64,000 nt of DNA. It comes from Lentisphaeria bacterium (lineage in GTDB: Bacteria; Verrucomicrobiota; Lentisphaeria; Oligosphaerales; Oligosphaeraceae). The stretch spans positions 100,805-164,804 of the forward strand of contig JAEEYQ010000041.1 of assembly GCA_016288215.1 (NCBI GenBank), read 5' to 3'. Under the pieces are notes generated by a model. It saw only the letters and a list, made by a program, of their open reading frames with translations. It was not told the DNA's origin and did no database searches. The position numbers and the translations under genes are program-made. Positions 1 through 8,791 of the stretch are shown piece after piece; position 1 is the first letter of the stretch; each line of letters opens with the position of its first letter.

Positions 1-294
1 CGCCGTCGCGTGTTTGGTCAGGTCGACGCCCGCCGCGCAGTCGATGGAGCCGGTGTGGGCGATGACCGGAACCCGGCCCTTCACCGTGTCCAGAACCTCC
101 TCCAACATCTCCTTGCGGACGGAGGCGGGAAGGACGGGGCCCTCTCCCGTGGAGCCGCAGACGTAGAAACCATAGGTCCCCTGCTGGATTTCCCATTCGA
201 CCAGTTCGCGGACGGTCTTCTTGAGAAGCTTGCCGCTGGCGTCAAAGGGGGTGGGGAGCGCGGACATGGTGCCGGTGAATCTGTGTTTTGCCAT
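1..294 (-). CDS. DapA/NanA-family aldolase, N-terminal part (runs off the window)
   Basis: The first 98 residues of a dihydrodipicolinate synthase / N-acetylneuraminate lyase family protein are visible, reading leftward out of the window. These are TIM-barrel Schiff-base enzymes that cleave or form 2-keto acids with pyruvate. The sequence shows the family opening (TMSALPTPFD, residues 9-18) and the GSTGEG motif near residue 49, which forms the pyruvate carboxylate site. The catalytic Tyr and Lys lie outside the window. The start is the ATG ending at 294, preceded by an AGAGGA ribosome site. It lies downstream of a glycosidase and an enolase-superfamily enzyme on the same strand. A role in cleaving a 2-keto-3-deoxy sugar acid or sialic acid is therefore more likely than lysine synthesis, but that is inference from context. 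Confidence 0.85.
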   Translation of the reverse strand, partial: MAKHRFTGTMSALPTPFDASGKLLKKTVRELVEWEIQQGTYGFYVCGSTGEGPVLPASVRKEMLEEVLDTVKGRVPVIAHTGSIDCAAGVDLTKHATA

Positions 295-432
295 ATTGTC
301 CTCTTTCAGGTTGCGTTGTGAAGGCCTGCCCCGACATGGGGCGAAAACGACCACAACAATAACGTAATGCAGGAAGCTGTTTTGTCACATGAACCCGCCG
401 CAATATTCCTGCCGCAGGCCATGAAAATCATT

Positions 433-465
433 GGTGTCTTCTGTGTCCTTCCGTGTCTTCTGTGG
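433..465. repeat. TTCTGTG/TCTTCTGTGG half-element
   Basis: A short stretch of TTCTGTG-type units lies between the aldolase and the glycosidase genes. It resembles one end of the CCACAGAA inverted-repeat elements at 4584, 21268 and 61075, but only one arm is visible here. The rest of 295-477 shows nothing recognisable. Confidence 0.4.
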
Positions 466-477
466 ACTCCTTTTGAA

Positions 478-3162
478 TTATTGCTGATTCTCTTGCAGCA
501 GGAGCCATCCGGCCTTGGCGGGATTGAAGTCCATGTGGGTCAGCCGATGGGGGAACAGGGGACCCGGGGCCCAGGAGGCGGTGGCGTTGGACATCTCATG
601 CACGTTGAAGCGCAGGGGGAAGCCATCGCGGTGGAAGCCCTTGAGAAGGGCTTTGGGGATGGTGGCCTGCACGGCGTTTTCTCTCATGTCGAAGGCGATG
701 TTCGGAACAGTGGGGTATTGGTGGTCATAGGTGCCCGTCTGGGTTTTGCAGACTTCCAGCCGCAGGGGCATCCAGCCGCGGCACGGCTCCAGCTCCGCGA
801 TGAAGTGCTTTCCCGCCGTGTTTTCGAAAAGAAGATAAATATTTGCGTCGTCGTGGGTTGCGGACCAGGTGATGCCGCCTTCGATGGCCTGCCGCTCCAC
901 GGGCTGGCCCTTCCATGCGCAGACGGCGGCCAGGCCTTTGGGTGTCTTGCCCGTGAACTCGTCGATCCATGGGGCATGAATGTCGAAGGCGGGGAAGTCA
1001 TCGTGGAGCAGCTCCTCCAAGAGGGCGATGCGGGCGTCCAGCTTTTCGGGGAAGAAGAGGTAGCCTTCGGCCTCCGAATGATAGCCCAGCCGGCTGTCCT
1101 CAAGACATAACTCCTTCATGCGACGGGAGTTGACAATCTCCTTCCGAACCAGTTCCGCCATGGGGGCCAGATTGTCCCTGTGGCAATAGAGCAGTTCCTC
1201 CCGCAGGCGGTAGAATTCCAGCATGTTCACGGCGCTTTGAATCTGGAGTCCGACGGCCTCCGCCAGTCCTATATCCATAAGACGTTCTCTATCAGTTAGA
1301 TATGACTTTCGCAGAGGAAGCAGCTCCTGCAGGCCTTCCTGCCAGAGGCGATTCATGTCGCCGCACAGCTCCAAGGCCTCCTGCAGGGTATGGTGGAAGC
1401 CGAGGCACTCGCCCACGCGGTCGCCGCTGACTTCGGGGAAGTTCTTGAGGAGCCAAGTGGGGGAGATGGGCTCGTCCACAGGGAACAGATGGAGGGGCCA
1501 GGCGATGGCGTTGTGCAGGGGGCCGTACCACTCGAATTGGATGTTCATGGGGAACTGGCGGTAGGCCATGGAGAACAGGTGCCACGCCTTGGCCACCTGC
1601 GGCGCGTCGCGGCGCCAGTCGGGGCGGGCCAGCTCCTCCAAAAAGGCCATGGGGTTTGGGGGGAAGGGGAGGAAGGAAAGCTCGCCGGCGGCTTTGTTCA
1701 TGAGGCCGGGGTAGTTGCCGAAGTACCAGCACTGCATGGCGGCGTCCACATGGTTGGCTTCCATGAAGCGGTATTTGTCGTAGAGGTTCTCCGGCACGGG
1801 CATGAAGGGGACGGAGGCGTTTTCATGGGAGCAGCCCACCTGGAGCTTGGCGGCCATGTGTTTGGCATGGCGGCAGGCGTCCGCAAAGAGTTGAGAGGGA
1901 CCCACAAAGGCCAATGAATAATCGAAGACGACCCGTGTCTTGCCCAGCTGGAGGGCCTGGGCTCCGGACTCGAAGTTGAACATGAGAGTGGCGTTGTCCG
2001 GCCAACGTTCCGCGATGCGGCGCAGCCGTTTGTTGAATTCACCGCCGTCCCGCTGCATGGGGGTGTAGAACCAGCCGATGTAGACGGCGTCAGGATTGAC
2101 GCGATGGATTTCGGAGGCGAAGATTTCCGTGGTCTCCAAGAAGATGTCCACATCGTCCCTCTGGGAGCAGAGCGGGCATTTCCACGTGTTCCAACCTCCT
2201 GTGCTACAATGATATGCAGCGCATGAGCCATTGTCCTCCCCCAACATGATGTTGATGATGCCGCCCAATTGGGGAACCGCCTGGAAGATTCGGCGGACGC
2301 ACTCTCGAATGTATTGCTTTCCTGCTTCGGAGGAGGTGCAGGCGTGGCCCGTCTGATTCAGGTCCGGATAGGCGGCCGCCTCCTCTGGATGGATGCTGTA
2401 GCGGTAGGAGCGGATGGGTTTGGGTTCGCTGAGGAAGACGTAGATGCGGATGCCGTAGCGGCCGCAGCGCTCCACGGTCTTCCGCAGTTTGGCGAAGCGG
2501 ATTTCGGCCTGTGCGCCATGCTCGGGGAAGAGGGAGGAGGGCAGATCCTGAAAATACATGGTCAGCCAGAGGCCGTTGACGCCCTCATGGGCCAGTCGGT
2601 TCAGATACTCCTCCGGATAGTAGTCGATGTCGTTGGTCAGCTCGTCGATGAAGAAGGGCGGGCGAGTGGTGGGGCCGAAGAAGCAGCGGGAGATGCGGTG
2701 TTTCACAAAGGGCCGACGGCGCCAGTGGCCGGGCATGGCGGCTGCCCCCTCCGCCTCCCGCAGCCGGTCCTCCAGAAAATAGACGCCGCGGCGAAGGCCG
2801 TCGCTGTCCGCCGCCGCCACGGTGATTTCCGTGGGGGTGATATCAACCTGATACTCCTCCTGAACGAGACTGTCGTCGCGCACGAAGCGGGCGGGGAAGC
2901 CCTCTGCCGTTTCTGCTATCCCTTTGGCGCTGAGTATGTTGCGTAAAGAGTCGAAGGCGGTGGACGGAAAATCCTCCCCTTGGGGGAAGGAGATGTCCAG
3001 CCGGATGCCACGGTCAAGGGCATGGCGCATTTCCCCTGGATCGCAGCCTCGCCCTTCCTGAAAACGGCATTCTGCCTTTTGGCGGAGCTCGGTCATGAAT
3101 TTGGCCTCCTCCCGTGGCGGCTGCGGAATCTTCGCGTAACGTTCAATGTGCTGTGTGTTCAT
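478..3162 (-). CDS. Large glycoside hydrolase, GH20/GH67-like architecture, family unassigned
   Basis: An 894-residue protein with no obvious signal peptide. Residues about 103-135 (EYQVDITPTEITVAAADSDG and following) match the small alpha/beta domain that precedes the barrel in GH20, GH67 and GH84 enzymes. A TIM-barrel-like region follows from about residue 150 to 470. The acidic motif GEDNG (E309) is the best candidate for catalysis. Four cysteines cluster at C314, C319, C329 and C332, which could bind a metal or form disulfides. The last 150 residues look like a beta-sandwich of the CBM9-like type. It lies between an enolase-superfamily gene and a DapA-type aldolase on the same strand, so it may release the acidic or amino sugar those enzymes degrade. 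The exact family and substrate cannot be named from sequence alone. The ribosome site before the ATG is weak. Confidence 0.6.
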   Translation of the reverse strand: MNTQHIERYAKIPQPPREEAKFMTELRQKAECRFQEGRGCDPGEMRHALDRGIRLDISFPQGEDFPSTAFDSLRNILSAKGIAETAEGFPARFVRDDSLVQEEYQVDITPTEITVAAADSDGLRRGVYFLEDRLREAEGAAAMPGHWRRRPFVKHRISRCFFGPTTRPPFFIDELTNDIDYYPEEYLNRLAHEGVNGLWLTMYFQDLPSSLFPEHGAQAEIRFAKLRKTVERCGRYGIRIYVFLSEPKPIRSYRYSIHPEEAAAYPDLNQTGHACTSSEAGKQYIRECVRRIFQAVPQLGGIINIMLGEDNGSCAAYHCSTGGWNTWKCPLCSQRDDVDIFLETTEIFASEIHRVNPDAVYIGWFYTPMQRDGGEFNKRLRRIAERWPDNATLMFNFESGAQALQLGKTRVVFDYSLAFVGPSQLFADACRHAKHMAAKLQVGCSHENASVPFMPVPENLYDKYRFMEANHVDAAMQCWYFGNYPGLMNKAAGELSFLPFPPNPMAFLEELARPDWRRDAPQVAKAWHLFSMAYRQFPMNIQFEWYGPLHNAIAWPLHLFPVDEPISPTWLLKNFPEVSGDRVGECLGFHHTLQEALELCGDMNRLWQEGLQELLPLRKSYLTDRERLMDIGLAEAVGLQIQSAVNMLEFYRLREELLYCHRDNLAPMAELVRKEIVNSRRMKELCLEDSRLGYHSEAEGYLFFPEKLDARIALLEELLHDDFPAFDIHAPWIDEFTGKTPKGLAAVCAWKGQPVERQAIEGGITWSATHDDANIYLLFENTAGKHFIAELEPCRGWMPLRLEVCKTQTGTYDHQYPTVPNIAFDMRENAVQATIPKALLKGFHRDGFPLRFNVHEMSNATASWAPGPLFPHRLTHMDFNPAKAGWLLLQENQQ

Positions 3163-3253
3163 GGTTGTGCCCTGCGTTGTGGATGTGTCTTGTGAATGTG
3201 TCTTGTATGTATTTGTTATGCAACTTGTTGGAAATTTGGGATGGGCGGCATGG

Positions 3254-4546
3254 CTATTGGATGTCCTTCATGGCCCATTGGAAGCCGGGGCCATGGAGGG
3301 TGGAGAGATCGACGACCCCATGGCGGCGTTCGTAGAGCCATGGATGGGTGGCGGCCTCCTTTTGGGAAGCGGTGGGATAGAATTGGGGCGCGTTGCACTC
3401 CACGCCTTTTATTGTTCCAAACCATTGCGCCAGAAGAATATGAGGAATTGTAGCCAACATGGCGTTGGTCAAATCCTGCACCATTAGCTGCATGTGGTGT
3501 TCCCGTGCCCAACAGCCGGAGAGAACGGCTCCCGTCCAGGTTTTGCAGACTTTCAGAGCCACGCCGTTCCAGCCCCGCTCCCAACCCCGCCGCACTTGGC
3601 GCCAGTCGTGGGCGCTTTCATCCATGAAAAGAGGACAGCGGGCGGAAACGTCGCGGACATCTTGCGGGCCCTCCTCCAGCTCCATGGGAAACGGCTGTTC
3701 CACATATATCAGCCGCGCAAAGACTTGCGGAGTCCGTGCCCGCAGCGTGTCCAAAATGGCCGTCACATATTCAGGGTCCCTCACTTGGCAGTTGAAATCG
3801 GCGGAGAGGGCCTCGACGTCCATCTCCACCGCCATTCGGCCGACGGCCAGAAGCCGCTCCAGGTCCCATGCGGAGTCCGTGCCTGTCAATTTGACCTTCA
3901 GACATTTCAGTCCATCCCGCTGAATCCATTCCCGCAAGGTCTCCGGATAGCCATCGTTGAGCTGGTTTTCACCGTCAAGACGGTCTTTGCCGCCCACTAA
4001 ATGCCACACGGGAAGGGTGGTGGGAAGAGGGGCTTTGGCGAAATAGTCCTCCGGAAAGCGGTCGGCGAAGCGGCTGTCGCTGTAGAACCATGCCAAATCA
4101 TGTTTCATGAAGGCGGCGTTGCAGGTCTGGTTGACGGGAAGCCCCAATGACTTGCCGAAGGCGTCGTGCAGCGCGATGTCAAAAGGGGAGGCGCAGATTA
4201 GGGCGGCCAGAAGGGGCAGCGGATAGGGCTCATTGCGGTTGAATTCCGCACGGAGAAGCGGAAGTCGTTCATCCAGAAAGACTTTGCCATATTCCAGCGG
4301 ATGTTCGGCGGGGTCGTCCAGCCGTTGGGAGAGAAAGACGCAGAAGCGCTTCATCGCGTCTTCGCGGAGCGCGAAGGGCAAGGGGCCAGGCCAGCCCCAG
4401 CCCACCGAAAGGGGCGTCTCCCCCCAGCCCGTGCGGCCATAGGCCTGTCGACGGACTCTCGCAAAGACGATGGAGTCCACGGTTTGGCTTCCGAATTTGA
4501 GGGGCAGCCGCATTCGGACGGGAAGAAAGCTGAGCTGGCAATTCAT
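3254..4546 (-). CDS. Enolase-superfamily enzyme (muconate-lactonizing-like subgroup)
   Basis: A 430-residue protein of the enolase superfamily, which removes a proton alpha to a carboxylate, with Mg2+ stabilising the enolate. Visible active-site parts are the K-x-K pair on the second barrel strand (K217, K219), metal ligands D250 (SADFN), E283 (YVEQPF) and D309 (FMDES), and a basic residue on the sixth strand (K332 or K335 in LKVCKTWTG). This Lys/Lys pattern fits the MLE-type subgroup of epimerases, dehydratases and cycloisomerases. A longer reading frame reaches 4615, but the ATG at 4546 has an AAAGGAGA site and gives the family-like N-terminus. It probably leads the minus-strand unit with the glycosidase and DapA-type aldolase, which suggests sugar-acid dehydration followed by aldol cleavage. 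The substrate is unknown. Confidence 0.75.
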   Translation of the reverse strand: MNCQLSFLPVRMRLPLKFGSQTVDSIVFARVRRQAYGRTGWGETPLSVGWGWPGPLPFALREDAMKRFCVFLSQRLDDPAEHPLEYGKVFLDERLPLLRAEFNRNEPYPLPLLAALICASPFDIALHDAFGKSLGLPVNQTCNAAFMKHDLAWFYSDSRFADRFPEDYFAKAPLPTTLPVWHLVGGKDRLDGENQLNDGYPETLREWIQRDGLKCLKVKLTGTDSAWDLERLLAVGRMAVEMDVEALSADFNCQVRDPEYVTAILDTLRARTPQVFARLIYVEQPFPMELEEGPQDVRDVSARCPLFMDESAHDWRQVRRGWERGWNGVALKVCKTWTGAVLSGCWAREHHMQLMVQDLTNAMLATIPHILLAQWFGTIKGVECNAPQFYPTASQKEAATHPWLYERRHGVVDLSTLHGPGFQWAMKDIQ

Positions 4547-4561
4547 TAGTCGTCTCCTTTT

Positions 4562-4582
4562 CCTATATAATATATTGTATAG
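4562..4582. promoter_or_regulatory. AT-rich palindromic T-element, copy 1
   Basis: CCTATATAATATATTGTATA (4562-4581) is a near-palindrome in otherwise GC-rich DNA. It sits 16 bp before the enolase-superfamily start and resembles the elements at 7716, 34080, 44409, 51866 and 57012. A promoter or operator role is inferred. Confidence 0.45.
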
Positions 4583-4583
4583 T

Positions 4584-4671
4584 CCACAGAAGACATATAA
4601 GTCCACAGAAGACACAAAATAAACAGAAGCGTTCCGCTGTGAACTGCTGTTCGTGTCTGTTTATTCCATGG
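4584..4671. repeat. CCACAGAA inverted-repeat element, copy 1
   Basis: Starts with CCACAGAAGAC (repeated again at 4603). It passes ACAGAAGCGTTC and a small stem, and ends with TTCGTGTCTGTTTATTCC. The outer ends are imperfect inverted repeats, and the order of motifs matches the copies at 21268 and 61075. It lies in the divergent gap between the minus-strand enolase gene and the plus-strand secreted glycosidase gene. Confidence 0.5.
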
Positions 4672-4819
4672 CCGAATTGGAGTTGGAAGCCCCGAAGTGA
4701 TTTGCAGTTCAGGCTCCTGGGAGATATACTATTGGGACAAAGGGCAGAGTGGCCGCGACGCAAGGCGGCTTCTGTTGACAACATGGATTTCAGCGATAAC
4801 ATAGGAGGCATTGGACATC

Positions 4820-6523
4820 ATGAGAGCGACAATCAAGGCCATGCTGCTTTTAGGGGCGGCGTTTGCGGCGGGCGTCTCCGCGGCGGAGAAGAAGCCCGCG
4901 TTTTCAACCACCATTGACTATTTGGACTATGTGTTCTTCGAGAAGGAGACGAAGGACATGCCCTACTATCCGCTGGAGGTCTACGAGAAGCGCATTCGGG
5001 AGATGGCCGAAGGCGGCATTAAAAAGATCTATCTGCGGGTCAACATCTGCGGACTGACCCATTACCCAAGCAAGGTGTCCGCGCTCTATGGCGAAAACGG
5101 CGCCTTCCATTGGGAGAGCAATCTGGTGGCGGGGGCCCTGCGGCTCATCGAGACCTACAAACACTACAACCCCTGCACGGAGACCATCCGTCTGGGTAAG
5201 AAATACGGCATGGAAGTGTGGGCGTGGGAGAGTCTTTTCGACGATGCAGGCGTGATTTACGACGAGATGAAATGCGAGCCGGCTTACGTGGAATTCTATC
5301 GCCGCCATGAAGGCTGGGCCCTGCTGGACCCCTTCTACCGCAACAACATGGACGCCCTCGCGCAGCGGGACCCGCGCCATGTTCCTTCCGAAGAGGATCT
5401 GGAGAAGAGCAATCGGGAGGCACGGAAGAATCCCATTGCGAAGATCACGTTCACGAACCACTCCCGGTATAAAAATCCTATCACATTGGAAGCCAAGGAC
5501 ATACGGATTTTGACCAGTGCTGACAACAGGGAGTGGAAGCCCGTGGAGACCCCCTTCGTGTTCACGCCGTCGGTCACCGCCGATGGCTTTAACCGCTTTG
5601 AAATCACGGGGTTGGAGATTACGGATCCCTACGTCAAGCTGGTGGGCAGCAAGCCCTTCGGCTCGCGGCCATTCTCCGTGGTATTGCTGAATCAGCGTGG
5701 TCAGGGCGAGATATTCGACAACACAGGGCGGAAAGTGAGTTCCGTGTGGAGCTGGCTGGAGGCGGACGGCGACAAGGGCTCCCTTCAGTTCGACCGTTTT
5801 CAGGGCAACGCGGCATGGGACTGGGGCAACCGCCAAATGGGCTTCATCGTGGGCGAGCCGCAACCGCAGCGCTGGTACTATGGCGTGGCGGAGTTCAACG
5901 TGCCCAAGGCCATGAAACACAAGGTGGACCGCTTCCGCGAGCTGGCGGAATACCCCTTCGACGGGTTCATGTTCAACATCCGCTGCCACAGCACCACGGA
6001 TAGTCCGGAACAGTACGGCTACAACCCCGAAGTGCGTGAAATCTACAAAGCCCGATACGGCAAGGACATATGGAAGGATGACGTGGATGTGGACAAGCTC
6101 TTCGAAATTCGTGCGGAAGGCATCGCGGACTTCTTCAAGAACTGCAAGGCCATTTCCGGTGGCCGTCCCATCTACATGTCCGGCCCGACGCCAGTCGGAA
6201 GCAACACGCATGACTACGGCGACATGTTCGGCCCCCTTCCGTGGCTCTACAAACGCTATTTCGCCGACGGCTCCATCGACGGCGTCATCATGATTGTCCG
6301 CTCCAAAGAGGACTTTTTGGACTATTTCACGGACGAGATCACAGGCGGCAAGCCCGTCAAATTCGGGGTCTTCCGCGAGATGGGCTACTATCCCCAACAT
6401 TCGGAAATGGTCATTGAGGACATTCGTAACCTTAAGAAGCGCAATGATTTAGATGAAGTCGAACTGTACGAGACCATGATTCTGAGCCACTATCCGAAAA
6501 TCTATGATGTCATCAAAGAGTAA
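4820..6523 (+). CDS. Secreted GH10-like (GHL10-type) putative glycosidase
   Basis: A 567-residue exported protein. The ATG at 4820 follows AGGAGG by about 12 nt, and the N-terminus is a clear signal peptide (RATIKAMLLLGAAFAAGVSA, then AEKK). An upstream in-frame TTG sits too close to the ribosome site. The region around EVWAWESLFDD and the later GFMFNIRCHS and AEGIADFFKNC segments look like the barrel of family-10-like putative glycosyl hydrolases. Residues about 205-310 form an inserted beta-rich domain reminiscent of discoidin-type binding modules. No catalytic pair can be assigned with certainty. It heads a plus-strand series with an oxidoreductase and a nitrilase-family enzyme, consistent with handling an extracellular glycan. 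Confidence 0.55.
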   Translation: MRATIKAMLLLGAAFAAGVSAAEKKPAFSTTIDYLDYVFFEKETKDMPYYPLEVYEKRIREMAEGGIKKIYLRVNICGLTHYPSKVSALYGENGAFHWESNLVAGALRLIETYKHYNPCTETIRLGKKYGMEVWAWESLFDDAGVIYDEMKCEPAYVEFYRRHEGWALLDPFYRNNMDALAQRDPRHVPSEEDLEKSNREARKNPIAKITFTNHSRYKNPITLEAKDIRILTSADNREWKPVETPFVFTPSVTADGFNRFEITGLEITDPYVKLVGSKPFGSRPFSVVLLNQRGQGEIFDNTGRKVSSVWSWLEADGDKGSLQFDRFQGNAAWDWGNRQMGFIVGEPQPQRWYYGVAEFNVPKAMKHKVDRFRELAEYPFDGFMFNIRCHSTTDSPEQYGYNPEVREIYKARYGKDIWKDDVDVDKLFEIRAEGIADFFKNCKAISGGRPIYMSGPTPVGSNTHDYGDMFGPLPWLYKRYFADGSIDGVIMIVRSKEDFLDYFTDEITGGKPVKFGVFREMGYYPQHSEMVIEDIRNLKKRNDLDEVELYETMILSHYPKIYDVIKE

Positions 6524-6550
6524 TTTGGATTTTGACTTCGGAGCCCTGTC

Positions 6551-7702
6551 ATGACGAAGAAAGCCAATCTTGCGGTGGTCGGCTGCGGCCATTTGGCCCA
6601 GCGGCAGCACATCTCCAACATCCTGAAGAGCCGGAACGCCAATCTGCACACGCTTTGTGACATTGACGAATCCATCCTGCGCGACCTCAATGGCCGTTTC
6701 CCCGCTGCAAAGACATGCACGGACATACGGCTAGTCATGGCGGATCCGGAGGTGGACGGCGTCGTGATCGCCACAAAGACGGATTTGCATGTTCCTCTTG
6801 CTCTGGAGTTTCTGCAAGCTGGAAAGCATGTCTACGTGGAGAAGCCGTTGGCGGAGACGCCTGACGCCTGCGAGAAGGTCATTGCGGCGGAGAAGGCTGC
6901 CGGCAAAAAGCTCATCGTGGGCATGAACCGCCGCATGGCTCCCTCCTACCGCGATGCGAAGCAGATCCTCCTTCGCCACGGCGGTGCAAAGGCGCTCTAC
7001 TACCGCATCGCCGACGCCTATTCCATCGACTGGGGCAAAGGCTTCGAGCCCGGCTATCGACTCGTTGTCGAAGTCTGCCACATCTTTGACATTTGCCGCT
7101 TTCTGACGGGAGACGAAGTGGCGGAGGTCTATTGTCTCAGCCGCCGCAACGACGAAGACAACATCGTCCTCAACTTCGCCTCCGGCGCGACCGCCATGAT
7201 TTTGAGCACGGGCTATGCGCCATGGGAGACCCCGAAAGAGCATATGGAAGTTGTTGCAGATACGGGAGTTATAACGGTAGATGAGTTTTGCGAGCTGCAC
7301 TGTTTCGGCATGGAGGGCGAAGTCCCTGAAAGACTTTATCCAGGCCATAGCCATGTGGAGCGGGAACAGAGCCATGTGGCGTGGATAGGCTCCGCGGGTC
7401 TTGCGGGGGACATTGGGCTGAGGCGGATGCTGGCGGATTTCCGCCGCGAGACAGAGAGGATGGACCATGGCAGCGACGCCTATCGTCGCCGTTGCCATCA
7501 GCTCGACGAGCAGCTTCCCATGATCAACTACAGCGTGGACAAAGGCTGGCTGGCCGCCGTGGAGCATTTTGCCGACGTGATTCTGAACGGTGTCGATGTG
7601 GAGGCGGCCACCGCAATGGACGCCTACGAGGCCGCGCGCATCACACGGGCCGCCGTCCTCAGCCGAAAAGAAAAGCGCATCGTCTCCATGACGGAAATCT
7701 GA
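6551..7702 (+). CDS. Gfo/Idh/MocA-family oxidoreductase
   Basis: A 383-residue NAD(P)-dependent sugar or inositol dehydrogenase-like protein. The N-terminal Rossmann fold opens with VVGCGHLA (residues 9-16), and the conserved EKPLAE motif follows at 97-102, with K98 the usual catalytic or cofactor-contact lysine. The C-terminal half carries the substrate-binding sheet. It starts 28 bp after the secreted GH10-like gene and probably shares its transcript. The family acts on many sugars, inositols and glycosides (including GH109-type chemistry), so the substrate cannot be told from sequence. A second, distinct member lies at 17953. Confidence 0.85.
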   Translation: MTKKANLAVVGCGHLAQRQHISNILKSRNANLHTLCDIDESILRDLNGRFPAAKTCTDIRLVMADPEVDGVVIATKTDLHVPLALEFLQAGKHVYVEKPLAETPDACEKVIAAEKAAGKKLIVGMNRRMAPSYRDAKQILLRHGGAKALYYRIADAYSIDWGKGFEPGYRLVVEVCHIFDICRFLTGDEVAEVYCLSRRNDEDNIVLNFASGATAMILSTGYAPWETPKEHMEVVADTGVITVDEFCELHCFGMEGEVPERLYPGHSHVEREQSHVAWIGSAGLAGDIGLRRMLADFRRETERMDHGSDAYRRRCHQLDEQLPMINYSVDKGWLAAVEHFADVILNGVDVEAATAMDAYEAARITRAAVLSRKEKRIVSMTEI

Positions 7703-7715
7703 CAGGGCGGCATCT

Positions 7716-7740
7716 CCATATATTATATATATGGTATAGG
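7716..7740 (+). promoter_or_regulatory. AT-rich T-element with TATATGGTATAGG, copy 2
   Basis: CCATATATTATATATATGG is palindromic and runs into the 13-nt core TATATGGTATAGG shared with copies at 34080, 44409 and 51866. It lies 13 nt after the oxidoreductase stop and 24 nt before the nitrilase ATG. A CTGACA box 16 nt upstream of TATTAT would make a reasonable promoter. Confidence 0.5.
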
Positions 7741-7763
7741 GGCTAGACGAAAGGAGTTTTCAC

Positions 7764-8696
7764 ATGCGCAGATTCACAGTTGCGGCATTGGGGCCGGAGC
7801 CCCCGACGGAACGGCCGCCTGTCGGCGAGGAGACCGCCGCCATGAAACGGCATTGGAACCGCTGGCTTGACCAAGTTCTTCCCGCGGCTCCCGACCTAAT
7901 CGTGCTCCATGAATGCTGCGACCGCTTTCCCGCCATGCCGCTGGCCGACCGGCTGGCCTGCTATCGCGAGCACGGCGAACAGATGGCGGACATCTTTCGC
8001 CAAAAGGCGGTGGACAACCATTGCGCCATCGCCTACTCCGCCGTCCGTGCCCTGCCGGACGGCACGCTCCGCAACAGCACGCGGCTCTTCGACCGGAACG
8101 GAAACGTCATCTCCTTCTACGACAAGAACTTCCCCATGATTGAGGAGACTTTGGAGCAAGGCATCCTGCCTGGCCGGGAGGAGACCGTGGTGGAGACCGA
8201 ATTCGGGCGGGTGGGCTTCGCCATCTGCTTCGACCTGAATTTTGACGCGCTGCGCCTCCGCTATGTCAAGCGGAACGTGGACCTGATGCTGTTCAGCTCC
8301 ATGTACCACGGCGGCCTGATGCAGGCCTATTGGGCATACAGCAATCGCTGCTATTTCATCGCCGCCGTGTCGGGGGGCGGAAAGAAATGCGCCGTGGTCA
8401 ATCCCGTGGGAACGACCATTGCGGAATCCACAAACTACTATCCCTGGCTGACTTGCAATGTCAACACCGATTTTGAGGTCGTCCATCTGGACGGCAATTT
8501 CGATAAGCTGCAGACCCTTCGGAAGGCCTATGGAAGGGCCGTCACCGTCACGGACCCCGGCTATTTGGGCAGCGTGCTCATCACGTCCGAAACGGCGGAG
8601 ACAACGGCGGCGGAAATGGTCCGCCAATTCGAGATCGAGCGGCTGGACGACTATTTCGGCCGCGTGATGGCCTTTCGTTGCGATCATTGCCAATGA
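7764..8696 (+). CDS. Carbon-nitrogen hydrolase (nitrilase superfamily)
   Basis: A 310-residue protein with the complete Glu-Lys-Cys triad of the nitrilase superfamily: E50 (VLHECC), K121 (YDKNF) and C155 (ICFDLNF). The family hydrolyses amides or nitriles through a cysteine thioester, and most uncharacterised members are amidases. There is no signal peptide, so it should be cytoplasmic. The start ATG has AAAGGAG about 9 nt upstream. It lies in a plus-strand run before two deacetylase-type genes, so a role in removing nitrogen-linked groups from an amino sugar or peptide fragment is plausible but unproven. Confidence 0.85.
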   Translation: MRRFTVAALGPEPPTERPPVGEETAAMKRHWNRWLDQVLPAAPDLIVLHECCDRFPAMPLADRLACYREHGEQMADIFRQKAVDNHCAIAYSAVRALPDGTLRNSTRLFDRNGNVISFYDKNFPMIEETLEQGILPGREETVVETEFGRVGFAICFDLNFDALRLRYVKRNVDLMLFSSMYHGGLMQAYWAYSNRCYFIAAVSGGGKKCAVVNPVGTTIAESTNYYPWLTCNVNTDFEVVHLDGNFDKLQTLRKAYGRAVTVTDPGYLGSVLITSETAETTAAEMVRQFEIERLDDYFGRVMAFRCDHCQ

Positions 8697-8699
8697 TAT

Positions 8700-8730
8700 T
8701 TGTAACAAGTTGATTATTAATATGATATGA
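8700..8730. promoter_or_regulatory. AT-rich E-palindrome, copy 1
   Basis: TTGTAACAAGTTGAT and its imperfect mirror ATTAATATGATATGAC meet around a TAT centre. It begins 4 nt after the nitrilase stop and lies ahead of the LmbE-type deacetylase gene. It matches the six other E-copies (10987, 16342, 41470, 50918, 53074, 58574). Confidence 0.5.
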
Positions 8731-8791
8731 CTATAAAAAGGAAATTTGGAATGCTGCCGAGAGTCGATTCCCTTTGGAGAGAGGAGCAACC

